Shown piece after piece: positions 48,185 through 56,056 of a stretch of 64,000 bases of DNA (position 1 is its first letter; every line of letters starts with the position of its first letter). The notes below the pieces were generated by a model. It was not told the origin of the DNA. It saw nothing but the letters and a program-made list of their open reading frames with translations, and did not search any database. The DNA comes from Mayfieldus sp038040285. GTDB taxonomy: Bacteria > Actinomycetota > Thermoleophilia > Solirubrobacterales > 70-9. The position numbers and the translations under genes are program-made. Where the stretch lies: assembly GCA_038040285.1 (NCBI GenBank), contig JBBPIN010000010.1, forward strand, positions 1 to 64,000, read 5' to 3'.

Positions 48185-48953
48185 CGAGCTGTGGGTGATC
48201 CGCTGCGGCCTCATGCCCTACGAGCAGGCGCGCGAGGCGCAGGCGCGGCTGGCCGCGGCGCGGCAGGCGGACGAGGTTCCCGACCTGCTGCTGCTGCTCG
48301 AGCATCCGCCCGTCTACACGCGCGGGCGTCGCTCGCAACCGGGCGAGCTGCCGATGGGCGAGGACTGGTACCGCGCCCAGGGGATCGAGGTCTGTGACAC
48401 CGACCGCGGCGGGGCCGTCACCTACCACGGGCCCGGGCAGTTGGTCGGCTACCCGATTGTCAGCCTGAACCCCTTCGGCGACGATGTGCACGCCTATGTG
48501 CGCCGCCTGGAGCGGGTGACGATCGAGGCGCTGAGCGAGCTCGGCGTCGAAGCTCAGACGATCGACGGCCTGACCGGGGTATGGACCAGCGGCCCAGCGC
48601 CGGCGAGCGGAGCCGATCCGGGAAACGAGGCACGAAAGATCGCCTCGATCGGAATCCACATCAGCCGCGGTGTCACGACGCATGGATTCGCGATCAACGT
48701 CAACAATGACCTGCAGCCGTTCGAATGGATCGTGCCCTGCGGGATCGAGGGTTGCCGGGTGACCTCGCTGGCCCGCGAGCTGGGCAGCCAACAGGACTTG
48801 GCCCAATTCGGCGAAGAGGTGGCGGAGCGGTTTGTCGCCGTCTATGAACGCCGCTTGCTCCCGATCGACGCGGCGGAGCTCGCCCAATATGTCGAGGGCA
48901 TCGAATCGCTGATCGTGGCTCCCGCGGCCGCGGTCGAGGCGGCGCTACGGTAG
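48177..48953 (+). CDS. lipB: Octanoyltransferase LipB
   Basis: Transfers octanoyl groups from acyl-carrier protein to lipoyl domains. The 258-aa protein has EHPPVYTRGRRSQPGELP, TDRGGAVTYHGPGQLVGYPI, ARKIASIGIHISRGVTTHGF with the catalytic Lys, and IVPCGIEGCRVTS with the acyl-binding Cys. A roughly 10-residue insert (SGPAPASGADPGNEA) precedes the Lys. It overlaps the dehydrogenase by 8 nt and precedes lipA by 5 nt. Confidence 0.95.
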   Translation: MHDELWVIRCGLMPYEQAREAQARLAAARQADEVPDLLLLLEHPPVYTRGRRSQPGELPMGEDWYRAQGIEVCDTDRGGAVTYHGPGQLVGYPIVSLNPFGDDVHAYVRRLERVTIEALSELGVEAQTIDGLTGVWTSGPAPASGADPGNEARKIASIGIHISRGVTTHGFAINVNNDLQPFEWIVPCGIEGCRVTSLARELGSQQDLAQFGEEVAERFVAVYERRLLPIDAAELAQYVEGIESLIVAPAAAVEAALR

Positions 48954-48958
48954 GGACC

Positions 48959-49906
48959 GTGTCAAAGGCCGTCGAGCGCATACACGTAACGCGGTCGCGC
49001 GCCAACCCAGGTGGCGCGTCCGTCGCCAATGGACGGCCGTTCCGCGAGCGCAAGCCCCCCTGGCTGAAGGTGCCGGCGCCGGGCGGCCCCACCTACCGCC
49101 GCCTTCGCAAGGCGATCGCGGAGGAGGGGCTGCACACCGTCTGCCAGGAGGCCAACTGCCCCAACGTCGGCGAGTGCTGGGAGCGCGGCACGGCGACGTT
49201 CATGATCCTCGGCGACGTCTGCACCCGCCGCTGCGGCTTTTGCAACGTGCAGACCGGTAAACCGACCTGGAACGACCCGCTGGAGCCGCTGCGGGTCGCG
49301 AACCAGGTCAAGCGGATGGGCCTGCGCCACGCCGTGGTCACGTCGGTCGACCGCGACGACCTTCCCGACTACGGCGCCGGCGCCTTCGTCGGCGTGATCC
49401 GCTCGATCCGCATGCAGGCCCCCGGCTGCAAGGTCGAGGTGCTGACTCCCGACTTCCGCGGCCAGGAGATGCCGCTCGCGAAGGTCGTCCACGAGCGGCC
49501 CGACGTCTTCAACCACAACGTGGAGACGGTGCCGCGCCTCTATCCGCTTGCCCGCCGCGGCTCGGACTTCATGCGCTCGGCGCGGGTGCTGCGAATGGCC
49601 AAAGAGATGGGCGGCGAGAAGGTGGTCACCAAGTCGGGGCTGATGGTCGGCCTCGGCGAGACATTCGAGGAGATGCTGGAGGCCTTCGAGGTCCTGCGCG
49701 AGCACCGGGTCCAGGTGCTGACCGTAGGCCAGTACCTGCGCCCGACCGAGAAGCACCTGCCGGTGGCCCGCTACTGGCACCCGGACGAGTTCGCGGCGCT
49801 GGAGCGTGCCGCCTACGAGATCGGCTTCGAGTCGGTTGCGGCGGGGCCGCTGGTGCGCAGCTCCTACCACGCCGACGAGCAGCTTCCGGACCGCGCCGCC
49901 GCTTAG
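48959..49906 (+). CDS. lipA: Lipoyl synthase LipA
   Basis: Radical-SAM enzyme that inserts two sulfurs into octanoyl-lipoyl domains. The 315-aa protein has the auxiliary cluster Cys at 62, 67 and 73 (CQEANCPNVGEC), the radical-SAM CxxxCxxC at 88, 92 and 95 (CTRRCGFC) and the conserved RSSYHADE near the C-terminus. It starts at GTG 48959. It completes the pathway for both E2 proteins in the cluster. A strong hairpin follows at 49925. Confidence 0.97.
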   Translation: MSKAVERIHVTRSRANPGGASVANGRPFRERKPPWLKVPAPGGPTYRRLRKAIAEEGLHTVCQEANCPNVGECWERGTATFMILGDVCTRRCGFCNVQTGKPTWNDPLEPLRVANQVKRMGLRHAVVTSVDRDDLPDYGAGAFVGVIRSIRMQAPGCKVEVLTPDFRGQEMPLAKVVHERPDVFNHNVETVPRLYPLARRGSDFMRSARVLRMAKEMGGEKVVTKSGLMVGLGETFEEMLEAFEVLREHRVQVLTVGQYLRPTEKHLPVARYWHPDEFAALERAAYEIGFESVAAGPLVRSSYHADEQLPDRAAA

Positions 49907-49924
49907 CTAGCGCCGCGCGGCGTA

Positions 49925-49947
49925 CACCACCGCTGTCCACGGTGGTG
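49925..49947. terminator. Hairpin 3' of lipA, terminator-like
   Basis: CACCACCG-ctgtcca-CGGTGGTG forms a perfect 8-bp stem 19 nt after the lipA stop. There is no T-run, so it is not a textbook intrinsic terminator; it may still slow or end the lipoyl-operon transcript. Confidence 0.45.
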
Positions 49948-50031
49948 AGCCGTGAGGTTCAGCAGCGCTCGAACGTCTTGCAAAGTGCGCTCGCCTAGTC
50001 GCCAGTTTGAGGCTGTAGGCTCGCCGCCCCG

Positions 50032-50892
50032 TTGATCCCGCTCAAGGACAACGTCCCCACAGCGCGGCTGCCCCTGGTGACGATCCTGTTGATCGTCGTC
50101 AACGTCGGCTTCTTCATCTGGCAACTCAGCTTCTCCAGCGGCGACTCCTCGAACCCGCAGCTGAGGCAGCTCGGGGCCAGCGACCGCGACCTGAACTCGG
50201 TCCAGTACGGCGCGATCCCCTACCGGGTCCTGCATCCTGGCCGCGATTGCGCCTTCGGGGTGACCCACCACTCGGGTTCCCCGGAGGCAGACGTCGTGTG
50301 CGAGGGGACCAAGCAGTACTCGGAGGCGCTCGCGGCGCGCGCGAACGGTGAGGCATTCGTTCGCTACTCGAATCCCCCCTGGTACGTGACCGTGTTCACC
50401 TCGATGTTCATGCACGGGGGGATCCTGCACATCGCGTTCAACATGCTGTTCCTCTGGATCTTCGGCAACAACATCGAAGACGCCATGGGACGGGGCCGCT
50501 ACCTGCTCTTCTACCTTCTCGCTGGAATCGCCGCCGTGTACGCACAGGCGGGAATCGACCCGAGCGGTACGCTGCCGAGCATCGGCGCGAGCGGCGCGAT
50601 CGCCGGAGTGCTCGGGGCCTACGCGCTGCTCTTACCGCGCGCCAGAATCCTGACCTTGATCTTCCTGGTGTTCTTCGTCACCCTGATCGAGATCCCGGCC
50701 TACGTGATGCTGGGGATCTGGTTCGTGCTCCAATTCATTCCAGCGGTCGGGCAGGTGGCGGTGCCCAACATCAGCGGCCAGGGCGGGGTCGCCTACTTCG
50801 CCCATGTCGGCGGGTTCCTGTTCGGGCTGGCGCTGGTAAAGGTCTTCGTACGCCGGCGTCCCAGCATTCCGGCACCGATCGCCGCGGGCTGA
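50032..50892 (+). CDS. Rhomboid-family intramembrane serine protease
   Basis: A 286-aa membrane protease. The first helix starts at LVTILLIVVNVGFFIWQL, a long extracytoplasmic loop follows, FTSMFMHGGILHIAFNMLFL is the L1/H2 region, the nucleophile Ser is in IGASGAIAGVLGAYALLL and the catalytic His is in FAHVGGFLFGLALV. Around six helices are visible. The start is TTG 50032 (MIPLKDNVPTARLP fits the family). The stop overlaps the carboxypeptidase start by one base. Confidence 0.92.
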   Translation: MIPLKDNVPTARLPLVTILLIVVNVGFFIWQLSFSSGDSSNPQLRQLGASDRDLNSVQYGAIPYRVLHPGRDCAFGVTHHSGSPEADVVCEGTKQYSEALAARANGEAFVRYSNPPWYVTVFTSMFMHGGILHIAFNMLFLWIFGNNIEDAMGRGRYLLFYLLAGIAAVYAQAGIDPSGTLPSIGASGAIAGVLGAYALLLPRARILTLIFLVFFVTLIEIPAYVMLGIWFVLQFIPAVGQVAVPNISGQGGVAYFAHVGGFLFGLALVKVFVRRRPSIPAPIAAG

Positions 50893-51848
50893 TGAGCCTC
50901 GGGCGCATAGCGCTCGGGGGATTGATCGTGATCGTCGTTTGGGCGGCGGCGGTGCTGCTGGCGGAGCCGATCGACAAGGGGGGTGGCAGGGACTCGACGA
51001 CCGTCGCCGCGACCGCCGGCCTGCCGAGCCCCCTGACTCACGATCCCGGCATCCGACCGCCGGTCCACAACCGCTTCACGGTGCGGCCCGCGCCCACGCC
51101 AACGCCGGTGCGGGTCCACTTCAAGCAACCGCCCAGCGCCGGCGTGCTGTTCGACCTGCGGAGCGGCCGGGTGCTCTGGCAGCTGCATCCGCGCCACGAA
51201 TTGCCGATCGCCAGCCTGACCAAGATGATGACCGCGCTGATCATCGCCCAGCGCCACCGGCTGCGCGAGTGGGTGCTGATAACCCCCCGGGTCCTGCGCT
51301 ATGCGGGGTCGGGGGTCGGCGTCCTGCCGCGTGGCAAGCGGGTGAAGCTAGGCGCCCTGCTCGATGGGCTGCTGCTGGTGTCGGGCAACGACGCGGCGAT
51401 CGCATTGGCCCAGCACGACGCGCACACGGTCGGCGGGTTCGTGCGCCGCATGAACCTGCGGGCCCAGGAGCTCGGCCTCACCTGTTCGCGCTTCTCGAGC
51501 CCGAGCGGGATCAGGGACCAGGGCAATCACTCGTGCGCGCTCGATCTGGCGACGCTGGCGCGGATGGACCTCGCGAACCAGGTGGTGCGGCGGATCGTCG
51601 GCACGCGTCGGGTGCGGATGCGCTTCCCGGTGAAGGGCGGCTACCTGGACCTGTTCAACATCAACCCGTTCATAGACGACCCGGGCGTGACCGGCGTCAA
51701 GACCGGCCTCACGAACGCGGCTGGCCGCTGCTACGTCGTCACCGCGCACGTCAACGGCCGCTACCTCGGCGTCGTGCTGCTCAACACGCCCGATCCCTTC
51801 ACGCAGGTGCCGCAGCTGTTCAAGGCGGGGGCTCGGCGAGGTGGCTGA
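50892..51848 (+). CDS. D-alanyl-D-alanine carboxypeptidase (S11 / PBP5-like)
   Basis: Trims peptidoglycan stem peptides. The 318-aa protein has an N-terminal hydrophobic anchor (IALGGLIVIVVWAAAVLLA), then the penicillin-binding motifs SLTK (SxxK), SGN (SxN, in LLLVSGNDAAIALA) and KTG (TGVKTGLTNAAG) in order. The C-terminal beta domain of larger PBP5 proteins is absent. It starts at ATG 50892. It is cotranscribed with the rhomboid gene by position; a functional link is only suggested. Confidence 0.92.
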   Translation: MSLGRIALGGLIVIVVWAAAVLLAEPIDKGGGRDSTTVAATAGLPSPLTHDPGIRPPVHNRFTVRPAPTPTPVRVHFKQPPSAGVLFDLRSGRVLWQLHPRHELPIASLTKMMTALIIAQRHRLREWVLITPRVLRYAGSGVGVLPRGKRVKLGALLDGLLLVSGNDAAIALAQHDAHTVGGFVRRMNLRAQELGLTCSRFSSPSGIRDQGNHSCALDLATLARMDLANQVVRRIVGTRRVRMRFPVKGGYLDLFNINPFIDDPGVTGVKTGLTNAAGRCYVVTAHVNGRYLGVVLLNTPDPFTQVPQLFKAGARRGG

Positions 51849-51872
51849 CCCCCACGCAGGCCTGCGGGGAAA

Positions 51873-51945
51873 TGGAGCCAGCCGGGCTCGAACCGGCGAC
51901 CTCGGCGTTGCAAACGCCGCGCTCTTCCAACTGAGCTATGGCCCC
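51873..51945 (-). tRNA. tRNA-Ala (anticodon UGC)
   Basis: Minus-strand cloverleaf: GGGGCCA with TGGCTCC plus discriminator A, including the G3-U70 pair that identifies alanine; anticodon arm CGGCG-TTTGCAA-CGCCG gives UGC; T arm GCCGG-TTCGAGC-CCGGC. 73 nt, no encoded CCA. Confidence 0.95.
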
Positions 51946-52056
51946 TCCTGACTAAGTGTAAGTCGGCAGAATCTCGTAGAAATCAAGCGTCGCGCCCCGG
52001 CCGGCGGAGCGCCTTGTGACAGACTGGCTGCGCAGGCACAGGAGGGACCAGAGCAG

Positions 52057-53424
52057 ATGGCAGCGAAGACGGAAACGGCCGAGGCCGTCGCGGAGCACGA
52101 GGATCACGACAAGTCCCCGGAGGCGACCGACCGCGCCAAGGCCGAGGCGGAGGCGGAGGGCAAGCCAAAGCCCCGGCAGCGGGCCGAGGTCTCCAACCTG
52201 GAGATCGTCCGCCACTACTTCGATATCGCCTGCGACCGGCTAAAGCTGCGCGACGACCTGCGCACCGTCTTCTGGAGCCCTTACCGCGAGGTCAGCGTGC
52301 AGATCCCGGTCAAGCTCTCCGACGGCAAGATCCACGTCTACTCCGGCTACCGGATCCAGCACAACGGTGCCCGCGGTCCCTACAAGGGCGGCGTCCGCTT
52401 CCACCCCGAGGTCGACATCGACGAGGTGCGAGCGCTCGCCTCGCTGATGAGCTGGAAGACCGCGATCGCCGGCGTCCCCTTCGGCGGTGCCAAGGGCGGC
52501 GTCAACTGCCCCGCCGATCAGCTGGAGCGGGACGAGGTGGAGAAGATCGCCCGCTCGTTCATGAACAAGATCGAGAAGGTGCTCGGCCCGACCCGTGACA
52601 TCCCGGCGCCCGACGTCAACACCGACGCCCAGGTGATGGCCTGGTTCATGGACGAGTACGGCAAGTTGCACGGGCACACCCCGGCGATCTGCACCGGCAA
52701 GCCAATCGAGCTCGAGGGCTCATACGGACGCGAGGCGGCCACCGGGCGCGGCTGCGTCTACATGTTCCGCGAGGCAGCGCCCCACCTCGGTCTCAGCCCC
52801 GCCGACGTCACCTTCGCCGTCCAGGGCTTCGGCAACGTGGGCTCGTGGGCGGCGCGCCTGATGCACCAGCTCGGCTGCCGCATGGTCGCCGTCTCGGACG
52901 CCCACGGCGCGATCCGCAACGACGCCGGCATCGACCCCGACGCGCTTCACACCTTCGTCAGCGAGGGCGGCAGGCTGACCGAATTCGAAGGGGCCGAGCC
53001 GATCGACGCTGACGACCTGGTCGCGGTCGAGTGCGACGTCTTCATCCCGGCGGCGCTCGGCGGGATGATCCACGAGGGCAACGCCGACCGGATGAGCTGC
53101 AAGATGCTGATCGAGGGCGCGAACTCGCCGACCACACCTACAGCCGACGCGATCCTCAATGACAAGGGCGTCTACATCGTGCCCGACGTGATAGCCAACG
53201 CCGGCGGAGTCGTGGTCTCCTACTTCGAGTGGGTCCAGAACCTCCAGCACTTCCGCTGGGAGGAGCGCGAGGTCAACGACAAGTTGAGCACGATAATGCG
53301 CCGCGCCTACCGTGAGGTCTCGGCGCGAGCCAAGGAGGAGCGGATCCCGCTCCGCGAGGCCTCCTACGAGGTCGGCATCGAGCGCGTCGTGCAGGCCGCA
53401 CGCACGCGCGGGTACGTCAGCTAG
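52057..53424 (+). CDS. gdhA: Glutamate dehydrogenase
   Basis: Interconverts glutamate and 2-oxoglutarate. The 455-aa protein has a charged N-terminal extension of about 45 residues (KTETAEAVAEHEDHDKSPEA), then the substrate domain RGPYKGGVRFHPEVD with VPFGGAKGGVNCPADQ (catalytic Lys) and DIPAPDVNTDAQVMAW, and the coenzyme fold FAVQGFGNVGSWAARLM. It ends with YEVGIERVVQAARTRGY, normal for the family. ATG 52057 has an AGGAGG site upstream. A strong terminator lies 145 nt after the stop. Confidence 0.96.
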   Translation: MAAKTETAEAVAEHEDHDKSPEATDRAKAEAEAEGKPKPRQRAEVSNLEIVRHYFDIACDRLKLRDDLRTVFWSPYREVSVQIPVKLSDGKIHVYSGYRIQHNGARGPYKGGVRFHPEVDIDEVRALASLMSWKTAIAGVPFGGAKGGVNCPADQLERDEVEKIARSFMNKIEKVLGPTRDIPAPDVNTDAQVMAWFMDEYGKLHGHTPAICTGKPIELEGSYGREAATGRGCVYMFREAAPHLGLSPADVTFAVQGFGNVGSWAARLMHQLGCRMVAVSDAHGAIRNDAGIDPDALHTFVSEGGRLTEFEGAEPIDADDLVAVECDVFIPAALGGMIHEGNADRMSCKMLIEGANSPTTPTADAILNDKGVYIVPDVIANAGGVVVSYFEWVQNLQHFRWEEREVNDKLSTIMRRAYREVSARAKEERIPLREASYEVGIERVVQAARTRGYVS

Positions 53425-53568
53425 CGCGCGGCGCGCCTGGACGCCTGTTCGAATTCCCTGCACTGCAGGCTCAAGTACCGCGCCGGCGCTCCGATTAGCC
53501 CTGTACCGGTCTACGAACCGGATCCGACTGCCTACAAATACTTGCCAGGGAAGGCAAGAACGCCAACA

Positions 53569-53597
53569 GGAAACCCCGCCTAAGAGCGGGGTTTTCC
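53569..53597. terminator. Intrinsic terminator, probably bidirectional
   Basis: GGAAACCCCGC-ctaaga-GCGGGGTTTTCC: an 11-bp GC-rich stem with A/T-rich base pairs at its foot, giving a T-run on either strand. It lies between the gdhA end and the convergent acidic-protein gene and can serve both. Another hairpin, CTTGCC-agggaa-GGCAAG, lies just before it at 53541-53558. Confidence 0.85.
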
Positions 53598-53619
53598 TGA
53601 TTCGGAGGCCGTTGCGCCG

Positions 53620-54471
53620 CTAGTCGTCGAAGTCGAAGTCCTTGGGCGGCTTCTGCTCGAACCAGAGCCGATCGTGCTCAGGTGTGTCCTGGAGGAACTC
53701 CGGCGTCTCCTCGAGCACGTCCTCCTCCTCTTCCTCCTCGGCGTCCTCGAAGCCGCCTTCCTCCTCGGCGGGGAGCTCCTCCTCTCCCGAGTCGGGCTCG
53801 GGGGCCTCGGCGACATCGGGTGGAGGCGGGGCCCGCTCGGTCTCGGGCGCATCCAGCGCCTGGTCGAGCTCATCGGAGAGCGACTGCTCGGAGAAGAACT
53901 CGTCCTCGACGGCCTCCTCTCCTTCCGGATGATCCTCCTCGACGGCCTCCGCAGCATCCTCGCCGACCGGGTCGCCGTCGAGGTCGTGGAGCTCGGTGGG
54001 CTGATCGGCGATCGAGGCTTCCTCGGGCTGCCCCGCCGCCTCGGGCTCCTCCGGAGGCTCCGGCGGAGGATGCTCCTCGGTCTCCGCGGCGACGGTCCCG
54101 GCGTCCGCGGCATCCGGATCCACCGTCGCGTGCTCCATCGCGGGGTGCTCCTCCTCGGCAGGGGGCTCCGCGGGCAGCTCGACCGGCTCCTCGACCGCTT
54201 CGACCGGCTCGGCGGCGGGAGGCTCGGCGGACTCGGGGAACGGATCGACCGGCTCAGGGGGCGGTTCGACCGGCTGCTCGGCGACGGCCGGCGGCGCCTC
54301 GTCTTCGACCGCCGCCGACGCCTCATCCATCGGTGCGTTGCTCGCCGCATCTCCGGGGCGCGCCGGAGGACCGAACGCCTGGTCCTCGAGTTCGCGCAGC
54401 TCGTTATCGCCGGCGCCGTGCTGGCGCTTCAGCTCCAGATGTTCGCGGATTGCCTCGTCAAGAGCACCCAT
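53620..54471 (-). CDS. Glu/Pro/Ala-rich acidic protein of unknown function
   Basis: A 283-aa protein. The first 35 residues (GALDEAIREHLELKRQHGAG through LRELEDQAFGPP) look like a folded helical motif; the rest is low-complexity acidic sequence rich in Glu, Ala and Pro, and it ends with a distinct LWFEQKPPKDFDFDD tail. There is no signal peptide or membrane helix. I do not know the function; the layout (short folded head, disordered spacer, conserved-looking tail) suits a scaffold or binding protein. The start is ATG 54471. Because of its repeated codons, the other frames are also open here, but the start and the MGALDEAIREHL head support this strand. Confidence 0.75.
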   Translation of the reverse strand: MGALDEAIREHLELKRQHGAGDNELRELEDQAFGPPARPGDAASNAPMDEASAAVEDEAPPAVAEQPVEPPPEPVDPFPESAEPPAAEPVEAVEEPVELPAEPPAEEEHPAMEHATVDPDAADAGTVAAETEEHPPPEPPEEPEAAGQPEEASIADQPTELHDLDGDPVGEDAAEAVEEDHPEGEEAVEDEFFSEQSLSDELDQALDAPETERAPPPPDVAEAPEPDSGEEELPAEEEGGFEDAEEEEEEDVLEETPEFLQDTPEHDRLWFEQKPPKDFDFDD

Positions 54472-54568
54472 GGTTTCCGCCCAATCTCGGCGTACAGACT
54501 AGGCGGTTTAGCACTGGGCGGCGGGATAGGCCGCCCACCAATTCATGGGGTCCTGAAGGTGCCCGGAG

Positions 54569-55879
54569 CTAACGCGGAACCGGCTCGGGAGCGCGGCGAC
54601 CGCCGGCGCGGGCGGTGCGGTTCTTGCCCTGCTGCTTGGCGCGGTACAGCGCCTGGTCGGCGGCCTTGATCAACGATCTCACGTCTGGCGCCTGCCCGGG
54701 GCTGCCTGCAACTCCGACGCTCGCCCGGATCGTGATCTCATCCTTTTGCCCGTCGAGCGGGATGCGGACGGCGTCGAGCCGCCTGCGAATCCTCTCAGCG
54801 ACCTCCATCGCCCCGTCGATACGAGTCTCCGGCAGGGCGATCGCGAACTCCTCACCGCCATAGCGGGCCGGCTCATCGACCTCCCGCGACTCCGCCCTGA
54901 GGATGCGACCGACCTCCCTCAGGACCTGGTCGCCCTGCAGGTGGCCGTGGTTGTCGTTGATCTCCTTGAAGTCGTCGAGGTCGAGCATCACGACCGAGAG
55001 CGGGCGATCGAACCGTTTCGCTCGCTCGACCTCCTTGCCGAGGATCTGCCTGAAGCGCCGGTGGTTCGAGAGGCCTGTCAACTCGTCGGTGATCGCCTCT
55101 TCTTCGGCGCGCTCGTGCTGCTGGCGCAGGTCGCGTACCAAGGGGGCGATCAGCGCGAAGGCGAGCAGCACCAGGACCACGAGGATCGCCGCGACCAGCA
55201 CCTGGCTGCCCGAGAAGCCGGAGTCCCGCGGACCGAGTAGCGCCGCCCGAACATTGGCCGACGCATCCGGGAGCGAGACGACCCGGGCCCGGTAGTCGCC
55301 GGAGGGAAGACTGACATCGATCGTGTGCGCCCCTGTGCCCCCGAGATCGAGTGCGCTCGCACCCGCCGCGCCGGTCGCGATCGTCGCACCGCCGGCGGAG
55401 ACCACGAACGGGAGCCCGGTCGCCTGGTGCACGCCGTGCGCGAACTCGGTCGCATCGGTGGTCGACACGACGAGGTCGCCTAGCGGCCCGCTCGGCCCGC
55501 TGATCCGCAGCTTGACGCTGGCCACCGGCTGCCCGATTGAGAACCTGGCGATCAGTTGGCCGCCTCTGCGGACCTCGAGGCGGGTCAGCCCAAGGGTCAG
55601 GGCCAGCTGCCTCACCCGCCGATCCAGAGGCGGTGCCGGCCCGACCGGGATCTCCGTTCCGAGCTGCTCGTCGTTGGCGACCAAGCGTGCTTCGTGTCGC
55701 GCCGAGCTCAGATCGGTGCGGTATTGGTTCAGCGTCGGAGTCAGGGCGCCGGCGAGCCGTGCGTCGGCCTTTCCGGTCCTCGACTCCGAGGAAAGAGGGA
55801 CAAAGGAGATCACGATCGCGATGACCGGCACGACCACGATCAGGAGCACGGTGACTGTTAGGCGCCTACGAAAACTCAT
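54569..55879 (-). CDS. Membrane-bound GGDEF (GGEEF) diguanylate cyclase
   Basis: A 436-aa protein predicted to make cyclic di-GMP. One helix (LTVTVLLIVVVPVIAIVISF) at the N-terminus, an extracytoplasmic sensor segment of about 220 residues, a second helix (VLVAAILVVLVLLAFALIAPL) and a GGDEF domain: TDELTGLSNHRRFRQIL, MLDLDDFKEINDNHGH and the active loop YGGEEFAIAL. The RxxD product-inhibition site (REVD) lies five residues before GGEEF. The input signal is unknown, and no EAL or PilZ gene is in the window. ATG 55879 is chosen as the first Met before the first helix; no ribosome site is clear, and an earlier start at 55939 is possible. Confidence 0.88.
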   Translation of the reverse strand: MSFRRRLTVTVLLIVVVPVIAIVISFVPLSSESRTGKADARLAGALTPTLNQYRTDLSSARHEARLVANDEQLGTEIPVGPAPPLDRRVRQLALTLGLTRLEVRRGGQLIARFSIGQPVASVKLRISGPSGPLGDLVVSTTDATEFAHGVHQATGLPFVVSAGGATIATGAAGASALDLGGTGAHTIDVSLPSGDYRARVVSLPDASANVRAALLGPRDSGFSGSQVLVAAILVVLVLLAFALIAPLVRDLRQQHERAEEEAITDELTGLSNHRRFRQILGKEVERAKRFDRPLSVVMLDLDDFKEINDNHGHLQGDQVLREVGRILRAESREVDEPARYGGEEFAIALPETRIDGAMEVAERIRRRLDAVRIPLDGQKDEITIRASVGVAGSPGQAPDVRSLIKAADQALYRAKQQGKNRTARAGGRRAPEPVPR

Positions 55880-55943
55880 ACGAAGGAGAGCGTATTCTTG
55901 CAGTGAGTAGGGGGCACGAACACCTCTTCCCCTCCTCATTTCT

Positions 55944-56016
55944 GGGGCTATAGCTCAGTTGGAAGAGCGCCTGGATCGCACCCAGGAGGTCGCCGGTTCG
56001 AGTCCGGCTAGCTCCA
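55944..56016 (+). tRNA. tRNA-Ala (anticodon CGC)
   Basis: GGGGCTA pairs with TAGCTCC plus discriminator A, with G3-U70; the anticodon arm CCTGG-ATCGCAC-CCAGG gives CGC; T arm GCCGG-TTCGAGT-CCGGC. 73 nt, no encoded CCA. It differs from the UGC alanine tRNA mainly in the anticodon arm. Confidence 0.94.
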
Positions 56017-56056
56017 TATCGGGAAATTCCGCAGCCGCGATAGCTTTTTCCTGACC

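Noticed and set aside
51873..51934. Frame ending EPAGLEPATSALQTP
   Set aside because: Again a tRNA-Ala gene read as protein.
53674..54669. Long plus-strand frames opposite the acidic-protein gene
   Set aside because: They result from the repeated GAG/CTC-type codons of the acidic gene; Leu/Arg-only composition and no start context.
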